This document shows, piece after piece, positions 31,277-39,232 of a stretch of 64,000 nucleotides of DNA. This DNA is from Streptomyces olindensis (GTDB taxonomy: Bacteria; Actinomycetota; Actinomycetes; Streptomycetales; Streptomycetaceae), in the NCBI GenBank assembly GCA_000696115.1, contig JJOH01000101.1, positions 1 to 64,000 of the forward strand, in the 5' to 3' direction. The notes under the pieces were generated by a model. It saw only the letters and a program-made list of their open reading frames with translations. It was not told the origin of the DNA and ran no database searches. Positions within the stretch are counted from its first letter, which is position 1, and each line of letters opens with the position of its first letter. Position numbers and translations under genes: made by a program.

Positions 31277-33111
31277 ACGCCCGGCGTGCCCAGCAGCTCG
31301 GAGATACGGTCCGGCGGCACCGGACGGGAGTAGAGCCAGCCCTGTCCGGTGTCGCAGCCGATGCTCCGCAGCCGCGTGGCCTGGGCCGAGGTCTCCACGC
31401 ACTCCGCGGTGACCGTCAGGCCCAGCCGGTGGGCCAGCTGGATCATCGCCTCGACGACGACCTCGTCGGCCGGGTTCGCCCGGGCGGCAGCCTCCCGATC
31501 GTCGTACTGGAAGCCCCGCACGAAGGACCCGTCCAGCTTCAGCACCGACACCGGCAGCCGGCTCAGGTACGCCAGGTTCGAGTAGCCCGTGCCGAAGTCG
31601 TCGATGGCGATGCGGACGCCCATGTCGCTGAGGGCCTTCAGCGCCTGCAGCGGTCGGCCCGCCGAGCCCATCACCGCCGACTCCGTCAGCTCCAGCTGGA
31701 GCAGATGCGGCGCGAGGCCCGTCTCGGCCAGGGTCTCGGCCACGTCCGCGACCAGGTCGGAGTCCCACACCTGACGGACCGCCACGTTCACGCTGACGAA
31801 GATCGGCGGCTCGTCCGGATGGTCCAGCTGCCAGCGGCGGGCCTGCCGGCAGGCCGTGCGCAGCACCCAGCGGCCCAGCGGAACGATCGAACCGTCCTCC
31901 TCCGCCAGTCCGATGAACCGATTCGGCGTGAGGACGCCGAACTGCGGATGGTGCCAGCGGACGAGCGCCTCGACCCCGTGCAGCCGGTCGTCCTCCATGC
32001 CGACCAGCGGCTGGTACTCCAGTTGGAACTCGCCCCGGTCGATGGCCGGGCGGAGCGTGGAGGCGAGCGCCTGGCGGGTCATGCGGTGGGCGTTGCGCTC
32101 CGGGTCGAACAGCGTCCAGCGGGCCTTGCCGTCGGCCTTCGCCCAGTACAGCGTCGTGTCCGCGGCCTGCATCAGGGCGGTCGGGGTGGTCCCGGCCGCG
32201 TGCCGTTCGACCACGCCGATCGACGCCGACACCGACAGCCGCTGGCCGGAGATGTCGAACGGGTCCTGGATCGCCCGCAGCACCGACTCGGCCAGCTCGG
32301 CCAGTTGCTCGGTGCCGGTGGAGTCCTCGACGAGCAGCGCGAACTCGTCACCGCCGAGGCGCGCCACCAGCGGGATGCTGGTCCGGGAGTGACCTGCCTC
32401 GTCCGCGCAGCGCGTCAGGCGCTCGGCCACGGCGGCCAGCAACCGGTCGCCGATGCGGTGGCCGAGGGTGTCGTTGATGGCCTTGAAGCCGTCCAGGTCC
32501 AGGTAGCACAGCCCGATCCGGCCCGTGCCGCTCTCTTCGTACGACTCGGCCTCCAGTGCGGCCGACAGGCGTTCGAAGAACAGGGTGCGGTTGGGCAGCC
32601 GGGTCACCGGGTCGTGCATCTGCAAGTGCCGCAGCCGCCCCTGGAGTTCGCGGCGCGAGCTGATGTCGGCGACGGACAGCAGGACGGCCCGGTCCTCGGC
32701 GGGCAGCGGCGCGACCGTCACCTGCACCCACAGCGAGTGCCCGTCGGGGTGCTTCAGGCGGCGCGTGCAGCGCAGCCGGGACTGCCGGCCGCGCAGCACC
32801 TCGCGGTAGGCGTGCCAGCTGCGGGCGTCGGAGCCGAGATCGACCAGGTCGGCGGCGACGGCCCCGGCGAGTGCGTCCGGGCTGCTGCCGAGCAGCGCGG
32901 CGAGCGCGTCGTTGGCGCTGACGACCACGCCCTCGCGGTCGACGACGGCCATGGCGAGCGGGGCGGCCGTGAAGACGGAGCGGTAGGGCGGCTGCGGCAG
33001 GGGCTCGGTACGGGGAGGCGTATCAATCTCACTCTCTGTGACGATCGGCCGGTCGAGGTCTGCCGCGGGCGCCGGCCCTTCGGAGGTTCCGCTCACCGCT
33101 CGCTCCCGCAT
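31252..33111 (-). CDS. cdgA: PAS-GGDEF-EAL cyclic di-GMP enzyme (CdgA-like)
   Basis: A 619-residue protein: a PAS domain at about 42-155, GGDEF at about 165-335 (RLGGDEFALL, residues 251-260) and EAL at about 350-605 (VEALVRW 380-386, DDFGTGYSNLAYL, ECVET). Both catalytic motifs look intact. No RxxD inhibition site is seen at the usual place before GGDEF (TSIPLVARLGGDEF), so product feedback may be weak. No membrane segments are seen; the PAS domain should sense a cytoplasmic signal. Domain order and synteny fit S. coelicolor CdgA, a BldD-controlled regulator of development, although I could not identify a BldD site. The protein may both make and degrade c-di-GMP. Confidence 0.9.
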   Translation of the reverse strand: MRERAVSGTSEGPAPAADLDRPIVTESEIDTPPRTEPLPQPPYRSVFTAAPLAMAVVDREGVVVSANDALAALLGSSPDALAGAVAADLVDLGSDARSWHAYREVLRGRQSRLRCTRRLKHPDGHSLWVQVTVAPLPAEDRAVLLSVADISSRRELQGRLRHLQMHDPVTRLPNRTLFFERLSAALEAESYEESGTGRIGLCYLDLDGFKAINDTLGHRIGDRLLAAVAERLTRCADEAGHSRTSIPLVARLGGDEFALLVEDSTGTEQLAELAESVLRAIQDPFDISGQRLSVSASIGVVERHAAGTTPTALMQAADTTLYWAKADGKARWTLFDPERNAHRMTRQALASTLRPAIDRGEFQLEYQPLVGMEDDRLHGVEALVRWHHPQFGVLTPNRFIGLAEEDGSIVPLGRWVLRTACRQARRWQLDHPDEPPIFVSVNVAVRQVWDSDLVADVAETLAETGLAPHLLQLELTESAVMGSAGRPLQALKALSDMGVRIAIDDFGTGYSNLAYLSRLPVSVLKLDGSFVRGFQYDDREAAARANPADEVVVEAMIQLAHRLGLTVTAECVETSAQATRLRSIGCDTGQGWLYSRPVPPDRISELLGTPGVQAGVGNP

Positions 33112-33418
33112 GTATTCGATCTCTGTCCGTGCAGGAAAGGTCAGGAAAGTGTGCCGATCATAGAGGCTGGCCCCAGGGGCTTCCAGCCGGTGTCCAGTCT
33201 CCCCGGCCGGTCCGCGCTTCTGCCAGATCGTTTCTGCTCACACCTGGACGACCTCTTCAGGCCTCCGACCAGTTGTGACGTTCCGTGAGTGCTTCGGGGG
33301 TGTCGGCTTCCGCGAATTTTCGGCCCACTCACCCAACCGGTGCAGGCAAACAGGGCGCGGTACGACAAATCACCACAGGCTGGGTGCGGTGTCCCGCGAA
33401 CCGTACCCGGAGGTATCC
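33112..33418. other. divergent promoter region between cdgA-like and M6 protease genes
   Basis: A 307-bp non-coding gap. It should contain both promoters. GGAGGT at 33409-33414 is the protease ribosome site. GTGA half-sites at 33275 and 33285 are in direct, not inverted, orientation; nothing else was recognised. Confidence 0.5.
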
Positions 33419-34684
33419 GTGCCGCGTCCGTTCCCGCGCGCCCGACTGCGCAGCACCGCGGCCGTGTTCACCACCATGTCGGCGCTCGCCGCCACCTCCC
33501 TCGGCACCGGCCCCTCGGCCGCCGAGCCCGACTCGGCCGCGCCCTGCGCCCTGACCCGCACCGACGCCCACCACTCGGAGGGCCTGGACACCTGGAACAC
33601 CGCCTATCCGCGCCCGGCCCGGGCCCTGGACGCGGTCATGGTCTTCCTGTCCTTCCCGGACGCCCACCCGCTGACCACGCCGCAGGAGCTGACCGCCGAC
33701 CACTTCCCGGCCACCACCCGCTTCTTCGAACGCGCCTCCTACGGCCGCTTCACCCTGCGCCCGCACCCGCTGAGGTACTGGATCCAGATGCCCCGGCCGT
33801 CCACCGCGTACGACATACAGCGCGACTGGAGCCCCGAGCACCGGGCCGCCTACCTGCGCGACGCGCTCGCCGGGGCCGACCCGAGGGTGGACTTCTCGCG
33901 CTACGACGTCGTGTACTTCGTCGCCGACCCGGACGCGCCGGGTGTGGACTCCGACGCGACGAAGGTGGTGAACCTCACGAGCCCGATGCGGGCCGACGGC
34001 ACCGATCTGCGCCGGGTCGTCACGGTGTTCGAGCAGCATCCGCCGGACCGGCTGGTCCTCGCCCACGAGACCGGGCACGTCTTCGACCTGCCCGACCTGT
34101 ACCACCGGCCCGCCGACGGCAAGGGCGACTGGGACACCCACGTCGGCGACTGGGACCTGATGGGCAGCCAGTTCGGACTGGCCCCCGATCTCTTCGGCTG
34201 GCACAAGTGGAAGCTGGGTTGGCTGGATTCGCGGCAGGTGCGGTGCGTGCAGGACGCCGGTCCCGCCCGGCTGACGCTGGAGCCGCTGGCCGCGGGGCCC
34301 GGGGTGCCGGTCGCGGGCGCCGCCGGGGCGCCGGCCTTCGGGCTCGGGCGGGGCACGAAGCTCGCCGTCCTGCGGACGGGCCGCGACAGCGTGCTCGCCT
34401 TCGAGGCGCGGGGACCGGCGGGCAACGACGCGGCGGCGTGCCGGCAGGGGGTGCTCGTGTACCGGGTGCGGGGCGGGACCCAGTCCGGGGGCGGGCCGAT
34501 CGAGGTGATCGACGCCCACCCGCGCACGGAGGCCTGCTGGGAGGACTCGGTCTACCCACCGCTCGCGGACGCCCCGATCGCCCTCGGGGAGAGCTTCACG
34601 GTGCCAGGGGAGGCGGTACGGGTGGAGGTGGAAGGACGCACGGCTTCGGGGGCCTGGACGGTGAAGATCACGGTGGGCCGCTGA
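33419..34684 (+). CDS. secreted M6-family metalloprotease
   Basis: A 421-residue exported zinc protease. The signal peptide (1-35) ends in PSAAEP. The zinc site is AHETGHVFDLPDLY (His216, Glu217, His220, with Asp226 as likely third ligand), the HExxHxxxLPD motif of M6 (immune-inhibitor A-like) peptidases. A beta-rich C-terminal region follows without an obvious PKD or binding module. The GTG start at 33419 has near-perfect GGAGGT five bases away; earlier in-frame starts would bury the signal peptide. tRNA-Lys copy 3, with its trailer, lies convergently 27 bp after the stop. Confidence 0.92.
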   Translation: MPRPFPRARLRSTAAVFTTMSALAATSLGTGPSAAEPDSAAPCALTRTDAHHSEGLDTWNTAYPRPARALDAVMVFLSFPDAHPLTTPQELTADHFPATTRFFERASYGRFTLRPHPLRYWIQMPRPSTAYDIQRDWSPEHRAAYLRDALAGADPRVDFSRYDVVYFVADPDAPGVDSDATKVVNLTSPMRADGTDLRRVVTVFEQHPPDRLVLAHETGHVFDLPDLYHRPADGKGDWDTHVGDWDLMGSQFGLAPDLFGWHKWKLGWLDSRQVRCVQDAGPARLTLEPLAAGPGVPVAGAAGAPAFGLGRGTKLAVLRTGRDSVLAFEARGPAGNDAAACRQGVLVYRVRGGTQSGGGPIEVIDAHPRTEACWEDSVYPPLADAPIALGESFTVPGEAVRVEVEGRTASGAWTVKITVGR

Positions 34685-34711
34685 AGGGGTGGGCTGCGAC
34701 GCCGAGTGAAA

Positions 34712-34817
34712 GGGGGTGTGGGTGGCGGAGCCCCCACGGCGCGCGGCGAAGCCGCGCAATAACAGAGATGGCGAGGTGGTTCGCGCTTTCTGCGAACACG
34801 CCTCGCCATCGTCATCG
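34712..34817 (-). repeat. tRNA-Lys 3' trailer module, copy 3
   Basis: The long hairpin is GATGGCGAGG (34767-34776) with CCTCGCCATC (34801-34810), seven bases after the tRNA. Two differences from copy 2 in 106 positions. The 5' side of the tRNA shares ctgctgacgtcgta with copy 1, so copy 3 combines features of both. Confidence 0.9.
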
Positions 34818-34891
34818 TGCGCCGCCAGGGACTCGAACCCCGGACCCGCTGATTAAGAGTCAGCTGCTCTAACCAACTGAGCTAGCGGCGC
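34818..34891 (-). tRNA. tRNA-Lys (CUU), copy 3
   Basis: Identical to copies 1 and 2. The CDS immediately upstream on the same strand terminates inside its first bases (stop at 34882-34884). Confidence 0.97.
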
Positions 34892-35496
34892 CTGCTGACG
34901 TCGTAGACCTTAGCACCCTGGTCGGGAGGAGGAAAAATCGATATCCGCACGGCCGAGCGGGCCGCTCGCACGGCCGCCCACAGCAGGACCTCGGGGCCCG
35001 GCAGCCAGGGCTGACGGGTGTCGGGGGCGACGAGCCAGCGGGCGGTGGAGCGGGTCGCGGCGGGGGTGAGCGGGGACGCGCTCTGCGTGGGGGCCGGGAC
35101 GGTCACCGCGTCGCCGGTGCCGTGGCACAGCAGCGGGGGTACGGCGTCCGTGCGGCAGGCCTCCCGGGCGTCCCCGCCCCGGGTGCCCCACTCCTCCCAC
35201 TCCAGCAGCACCGGCAGCCGCTGGGCCGTGCCCGGGGCGGCGAACAGCAGCATCCTGCCGCGCAGCTCCGCGACCGGGCCCGAGCCGGGGCCGTCGTCCC
35301 ACAGCCGGTCCAGCATCCGGCGCCCGAACAGGGCCGGCGCGCTGACCACGTCGAAGACCGACCCGCAGGGCAGCACGACCGGCGCGTCCGGCCGCTCCTC
35401 CCAGAGGGCGAGCGTGCTTCGCGGATACGTTCCTGCCGAGGCGAGCCAGGCGGCTCCGTCCGGGGTGACGTGGGAGGCGTTCCATGCGCTGCTCAT
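34882..35496 (-). CDS. conserved actinobacterial protein, possibly prim-pol-like
   Basis: A 204-residue protein of uncertain identity. MSSAWNASHVTPDGAAWLASAGTYPRSTLALWEE and RWLVAPDTRQPWLPGPEVLLWAA resemble Streptomyces proteins annotated as bifunctional DNA primase/polymerase N-terminal-like, but the catalytic acidic residues of prim-pol enzymes cannot be confirmed. No signal peptide or membrane segment. ATG 35496 starts the conserved part. The last residues (KVYDVSRRR) are encoded by the flank and first bases of tRNA-Lys copy 3, with which the gene overlaps by 10 bp. Function not assigned. Confidence 0.65.
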   Translation of the reverse strand: MSSAWNASHVTPDGAAWLASAGTYPRSTLALWEERPDAPVVLPCGSVFDVVSAPALFGRRMLDRLWDDGPGSGPVAELRGRMLLFAAPGTAQRLPVLLEWEEWGTRGGDAREACRTDAVPPLLCHGTGDAVTVPAPTQSASPLTPAATRSTARWLVAPDTRQPWLPGPEVLLWAAVRAARSAVRISIFPPPDQGAKVYDVSRRR

Positions 35497-35585
35497 GCGT
35501 CCAGGTGTACCGGGCGTGAGCGTGCGATTCCCGAGGGTTGCGGGAAATCGGGACAGGAGCGGGTGGGAGCGGGTATCTTGCCCGC

Positions 35586-35599
35586 CTGGCATATGCCGG
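35586..35599. promoter_or_regulatory. near-palindrome CTGGCATATGCCGG
   Basis: A 13-of-14 match to the palindrome at 21786-21799. It lies 90 bp upstream of the gene starting at 35496 and downstream of the small gene at 35621. Confidence 0.3.
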
Positions 35600-35620
35600 G
35601 TGATCGGGCGGAGGGCCGTT

Positions 35621-35989
35621 CTAGACCGGGTCGCCCGGCCCGCGGCCCTCGGCGTCGCCCCGCATCAGGTCCCGTCCGAACTCGACCATCTTCTTGGCGT
35701 AGTCCTCGGTCCACTCGGCTCGCTCGGCGATGTCCGCCGTCGTCAGCCGGTCGAACCGCCGCGGGTCGGCCAGCTGCGCCGCCGCGATCGCCTGGAACTC
35801 CACGGCCCGGTCCGCCGCCGCCCGGAACGCCAGCGTCAGCTCGGTCGCCCGGGCCAGCAGCGCCCGTGGGTCGTCGATCGACTCGAGGTCGAAGAAGTGC
35901 TCAGGGTCGGAGGCCGCCTCCGCGGGCTCGAAGAGCAGGGGCGCGGGGCGTAGCCGCGGTTCGTTCCGACGCGGCGTGGGCTCCGCCAT
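35621..35989 (-). CDS. small conserved helical protein
   Basis: A 122-residue, soluble, mostly helical protein (SIDDPRALLARATELTLAFRAAADRAVEFQAIAAAQL, then DIAERAEWTEDYAKKMVEFGRDL). The family is not recognised. ATG 35989 has GAGGAGG eight bases upstream, which makes translation credible. It is independent of the helicase operon upstream, from which it is separated by about 160 bp. Confidence 0.7.
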   Translation of the reverse strand: MAEPTPRRNEPRLRPAPLLFEPAEAASDPEHFFDLESIDDPRALLARATELTLAFRAAADRAVEFQAIAAAQLADPRRFDRLTTADIAERAEWTEDYAKKMVEFGRDLMRGDAEGRGPGDPV

Positions 35990-36146
35990 GTCTTCTCCTC
36001 CTCGTACGTCGCGCACGGCCCTCCCGGTGGAGTGGACCACCGTCCATTGTCTCGCGGGCGCGCAAGTGGGCATCGCGACGGTGGATACGTCCGCCCCACC
36101 ACCCCGCGTTCGCTACGGCTGCCAGGACACGCGATGTTCGGCCGGC

Positions 36147-36220
36147 GTCATGGCCGCCACGCGACCCGGTGCTCGGCCAGGTGTGCCAGCACCGCGTGGT
36201 TCGCCTCCCACCCGTCCGGG
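36147..36220. repeat. 74-bp direct repeat, copy A
   Basis: Matches 36308-36381 with one mismatch (t/c at 36183) at an offset of 161 bp. It encodes the C-terminus DGWEANHAVLAHLAEHRVAWRP of the micro-ORF. Confidence 0.95.
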
Positions 36221-36312
36221 CTGTGTTCATCGGCCGCCTCCGGCGGCGTGCCGGCCTCCGGCCGGCGGGCGGGGGGCGGCTGGGGGTGGGTGGTTTCGGT
36301 GGTGCGGGTCAT
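36148..36312 (-). CDS. micro-ORF coupled to the helicase gene
   Basis: A 54-residue reading frame. Its ATG (36312) overlaps the helicase TGA in ATGA, the usual sign of coupling. The first ~30 residues are polar and Pro/Thr-rich (MTRTTETTHPQPPPARR), unlike anything in the helicase. The last 22 are the same as the helicase C-terminus because of the 74-bp duplication. It may be a real small partner, or a by-product of duplication; codon use looks normal for the region. No known family. Confidence 0.5.
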   Translation of the reverse strand: MTRTTETTHPQPPPARRPEAGTPPEAADEHSPDGWEANHAVLAHLAEHRVAWRP

Positions 36313-36381
36313 GGCCGCCACGCGACCCGGTGCTCGGCCAGGTGCGCCAGCACCGCGTGGTTCGCCTCCCACCCGTCCGGG
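36308..36381. repeat. 74-bp direct repeat, copy B
   Basis: The copy that encodes the helicase C-terminus; see 36147-36220. Confidence 0.95.
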
Positions 36382-37643
36382 AACTTCACCACCGTCCCCA
36401 GCTGCACCGGCTCCGTCGACGGATAGTCGTCCAGGAGGTCGGTCACGCCCGCCCGGCACACCACCACGCACGCGTGCCGGTGGCGGGAGGCCAGGACGCA
36501 GAGGCGGCCCGTCTCCAGGTGGAACGCGGTCGCGTCGGGGCGGCCGGAGAGGGGGTGGAGGACCACCGTCACGTCGTACTCGCGGCCCTGCAGCCGGTTC
36601 GCCGTGTCCACGACCACCTCGGTGACGCCGAGGTCGGCGAGGGCGGCACGGACCGCGGCCGCCTGGTCCCGGTGGGCCGTGCCCACGGCGATGCGGTCGG
36701 CCGTGAGGGGGGAGGGGTCCGGTGAGCGTTCCGAGGTCGCCGCGCCGCCCCGGTCCAGCATGCGGCGTACGACCGTGGCCACCGCCCGGACCGCCTCCGG
36801 GTCCGTGCGCGGGGTGTGTCGGGCGGGCAGTTCCAGCAGGCCCCAGCCCGACGCGGCCGCCTCGTCGATCACCCGGTCGGGGCCCGAGCCGTCCGACGGC
36901 ACCGCGAAGGACAGGCCGCGGTCGCCGTGGCCGGTGCCGCTGCGGAACGGCGTGTAGGGGTAGAAGGCGTCCGAGACCAGGGGCGCCGCCGACGCCGGGA
37001 GCCGCCAGGACACCGGCAGGCGGTGCTGCGGCAGGTCCGGGTTGTGCGCGAGCAGCGTCGTCACCGCCGAGGCGGACGGATCGTAGGAGAGGCCCGCCCA
37101 CTGCTCGCTGCCCACGATCGCGAACGGGTCGAGCTGCCCCGGGTCGCCCACGAACAGCGCCCGCTCGAACAGCCCGGCCACCGCGAGCAGCGCGTCCGAG
37201 CGCATCTGGTACGCCTCGTCGACGATGGCGTGCCGCCACGGCTCGTCGACCTTGACGTGCGCCCACTTCGCCGCCGTCGAGATCACCACGGCCTGCCCGG
37301 CGAGGTCCGCCGCCTTGGCCGACTTGCGTACGTTCTCCAGGCCGTCGAGCGCCTTGTCGTACGGGTCGGCGTCGTTGCTGTGCAGGCGCCCCACGGGCAG
37401 CTCGGGGTTCTTCTCGGCGAGCCGCAGGACGAGGTCGTCGACCTGGGCGTTGGTCTGCGCGACCACCATCAGCGGGTGACCGGCCTCCGCCAGCTCCAGG
37501 GCCGCCCGGACCACGAGCGTGGACTTGCCGGCCCCGGGCGGGGAGTCCACGACCACACCGCGCGCGGTGCCGTGAAGGGTGTCGTGGAGGATCGCGTCGG
37601 TGGCCTGTGCCGCGGCGGCCGAGGGGTCGAACACCGTGGTCAC
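36309..37643 (-). CDS. SF1 (Upf1/Dna2-like) helicase
   Basis: A 444-residue helicase core. Walker A is PPGAGKST (35-42), Walker B VDEAYQ (141-146), motif III FVGDPGQLDPF (from about 165), motif IV SWRLP, then VGTAHRDQAAAVRAAL, motif V VVDTANRLQGREYDVTVV and motif VI ASRHRHACVVV. The order and sequence fit SF1B Upf1/Dna2-type 5'-3' helicases, but the protein is short and lacks the N-terminal barrel and nuclease. Those may be supplied by the two upstream genes. The GTG start at 37643 overlaps the upstream stop (GTGA) and has GAGGAGG in front of it. The C-terminal 22 residues are duplicated in the adjoining micro-ORF. Confidence 0.88.
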   Translation of the reverse strand: MTTVFDPSAAAAQATDAILHDTLHGTARGVVVDSPPGAGKSTLVVRAALELAEAGHPLMVVAQTNAQVDDLVLRLAEKNPELPVGRLHSNDADPYDKALDGLENVRKSAKAADLAGQAVVISTAAKWAHVKVDEPWRHAIVDEAYQMRSDALLAVAGLFERALFVGDPGQLDPFAIVGSEQWAGLSYDPSASAVTTLLAHNPDLPQHRLPVSWRLPASAAPLVSDAFYPYTPFRSGTGHGDRGLSFAVPSDGSGPDRVIDEAAASGWGLLELPARHTPRTDPEAVRAVATVVRRMLDRGGAATSERSPDPSPLTADRIAVGTAHRDQAAAVRAALADLGVTEVVVDTANRLQGREYDVTVVLHPLSGRPDATAFHLETGRLCVLASRHRHACVVVCRAGVTDLLDDYPSTEPVQLGTVVKFPDGWEANHAVLAHLAEHRVAWRP

Positions 37644-39232
37644 AGCACATCCTCCTCGGTCACCGGGTCGGCGGCCTCCAGGGTCGCCTCGCCGGGCGGC
37701 CCGCCGTGCGTCCACGGCGTCTCCTCCGGGTCGGGCAGCTTGGCGCCGCCCCGCTGCTCGTGCTCGAAGAGCGTGAAGCAGACCCGGTCGCCCTTCTCCG
37801 GCACCGAGCCCGGCTCGGGCTCCTTGCCGCGGCCCATCTTGTCGAGGATCCGCAGCACGACGCAGGCCCCGTCCTCCTCGTCCGCGACGAACTCCGCCGA
37901 CTGCGGCTTCCCGCCCAGCGAGCGGTACACCTTCGTGCGCTCGCCCAGGTGCGGCCGGTCGTCCGTGCGGACCGTGACCAGGGGGCGGGGGCTGGGGCGC
38001 TTGCCGTCGCTGTACGCCATCACGACATCGGTGACCTCGCCCGCGAACGCCTCCCCGGCCAGCCGTCGGCCCGCCATCACCAGCGGGTCGTCGAGGGCCT
38101 CCTGCGCCTCCAGCCGGGCCTGTTCGCGTTCGCGCGTCGCGAGCTTGTTGGCCGCGGTGACGGCGTCGTCGCGGCGCGGCTGCGGGGGCTCGCCGGCCAG
38201 GACCCGGTCGCGGTGGCCGGTGAACGACCAGCGGTCGCGGGTCCACCGCTCCTCGACGTGCGCTCCCTCGGGCAGCTCCCGCAGCAGGTCCAGGCCCCGC
38301 CAGACCGCGTCCCAGGTGGGCCGGGTGCGGCTGTGCACGAGGTCGCGGATCTCCTGCTCGGCGGAGGTCAGCGCGCCCAGCCGTTCGTCGGCCTCCAGGC
38401 CGTCCTCGGCGGCGGCCAGGGCCGTGCGGGCGCGGTCGTAGCGCTCGATGGCCGGGGCGAGCAGCTTGTTGTCGAAGGCCGGGTCGGTGGCCGGACCGGC
38501 CGGGGGACACGTCAGCTGCCCCTGGGCGTCCCGCTCCAGCTCGGCCTTCAGCGCGGCCTCGGCGCCGGTCATGCCCTCGGGCGGGTCGATCCAGGCGAGC
38601 AGCGCCCCCAGGTGCTGGTCCTCCAGCGAGGACTGCCCGGTCGCCCAGTGCCGGCCCAGGACGTCGGTCATCGCCAGCAGCAGCGAGGAGCCGGGCACCC
38701 GGGCCCGCTCCCCGAAGTGCGTCAGCCACCGGCCGAGCAACGGCACCCGTGGCGGCGCCGGGTAAGGGGCCTCCGGGTCCTGCTCGGCCGTACGCCGGAA
38801 CCGCATGGACCGCCCGAGCAGCCGCACCAGGTCGATGCCCGCCCGGCTCGGCACGATCAGCTGCGGCGCGTCCGCGCACAGGTCGACCTCGACCTTGACC
38901 CGCTTGCCGGTCTCCGGGTCGGTCTCCGTGCGCTCGGCGGCCTCGACGACCTCCGCGTACGCGTCGACGTAGGGCAGCACCACGTCGGCCAGGTCGGCCA
39001 GGAACGCGAACCTCAGGTCGCGGTCGCGGGGCTGCGGGACGACCAGCAGGCGCGGCGCGTCCCGGTCGGTGCCGACCAGCGCGCCGAGCGGGGCACCGGC
39101 CTCACCCGCGGTGATCAGCGGCACGAACACCAGCGGACGGTCGCCGAGGTGCCGGTGCCGGACGGTGGCGGCGGGCTGGGCGCGGCCCGTGCTGACCGCT
39201 TCGAGGCGGGCCAGGGTGGAGATCAGCGACAC
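37640..39232 (-). CDS. protein of unknown function linking nuclease and helicase genes
   Basis: A 530-residue soluble protein not assigned to a family. The N-terminal ~190 residues are mixed alpha/beta (VFVPLITAGEAGAPLGALVG, LLVVPQPRDRDLRFAFLADLADVVLPY). The middle is strongly helical and charged (about 240-400, with EREQARLEAQEALDDP). The last ~120 residues are strand-rich (AGEVTDVVMAYSDG, PLVTVRTDDRP, VVLRILDKMGRG, GDRVCFTLFEHEQ) and look like a small beta-barrel. In Upf1/Dna2-type helicases a barrel precedes the motor, so this could be the detached accessory domain; that is inference. The GTG start at 39232 overlaps the nuclease stop by 10 bp, and its stop overlaps the helicase start by 4 bp. 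Confidence 0.75.
   Translation of the reverse strand: MSLISTLARLEAVSTGRAQPAATVRHRHLGDRPLVFVPLITAGEAGAPLGALVGTDRDAPRLLVVPQPRDRDLRFAFLADLADVVLPYVDAYAEVVEAAERTETDPETGKRVKVEVDLCADAPQLIVPSRAGIDLVRLLGRSMRFRRTAEQDPEAPYPAPPRVPLLGRWLTHFGERARVPGSSLLLAMTDVLGRHWATGQSSLEDQHLGALLAWIDPPEGMTGAEAALKAELERDAQGQLTCPPAGPATDPAFDNKLLAPAIERYDRARTALAAAEDGLEADERLGALTSAEQEIRDLVHSRTRPTWDAVWRGLDLLRELPEGAHVEERWTRDRWSFTGHRDRVLAGEPPQPRRDDAVTAANKLATREREQARLEAQEALDDPLVMAGRRLAGEAFAGEVTDVVMAYSDGKRPSPRPLVTVRTDDRPHLGERTKVYRSLGGKPQSAEFVADEEDGACVVLRILDKMGRGKEPEPGSVPEKGDRVCFTLFEHEQRGGAKLPDPEETPWTHGGPPGEATLEAADPVTEEDVL

Noticed and set aside
33270..33292. Possible BldD site upstream of the cdgA-like gene
   Set aside because: The GTGA half-sites are direct rather than inverted and do not fit the BldD consensus.
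35633..35650. Second DasR-like site (TTCTAGACCGG)
   Set aside because: Only one half matches the dre core and it lies inside the 3' end of a gene.
36148..37650. 500-codon minus-strand frame over the helicase gene
   Set aside because: It is the off-frame shadow of the helicase; only its last 55 codons (from 36312) are plausible.
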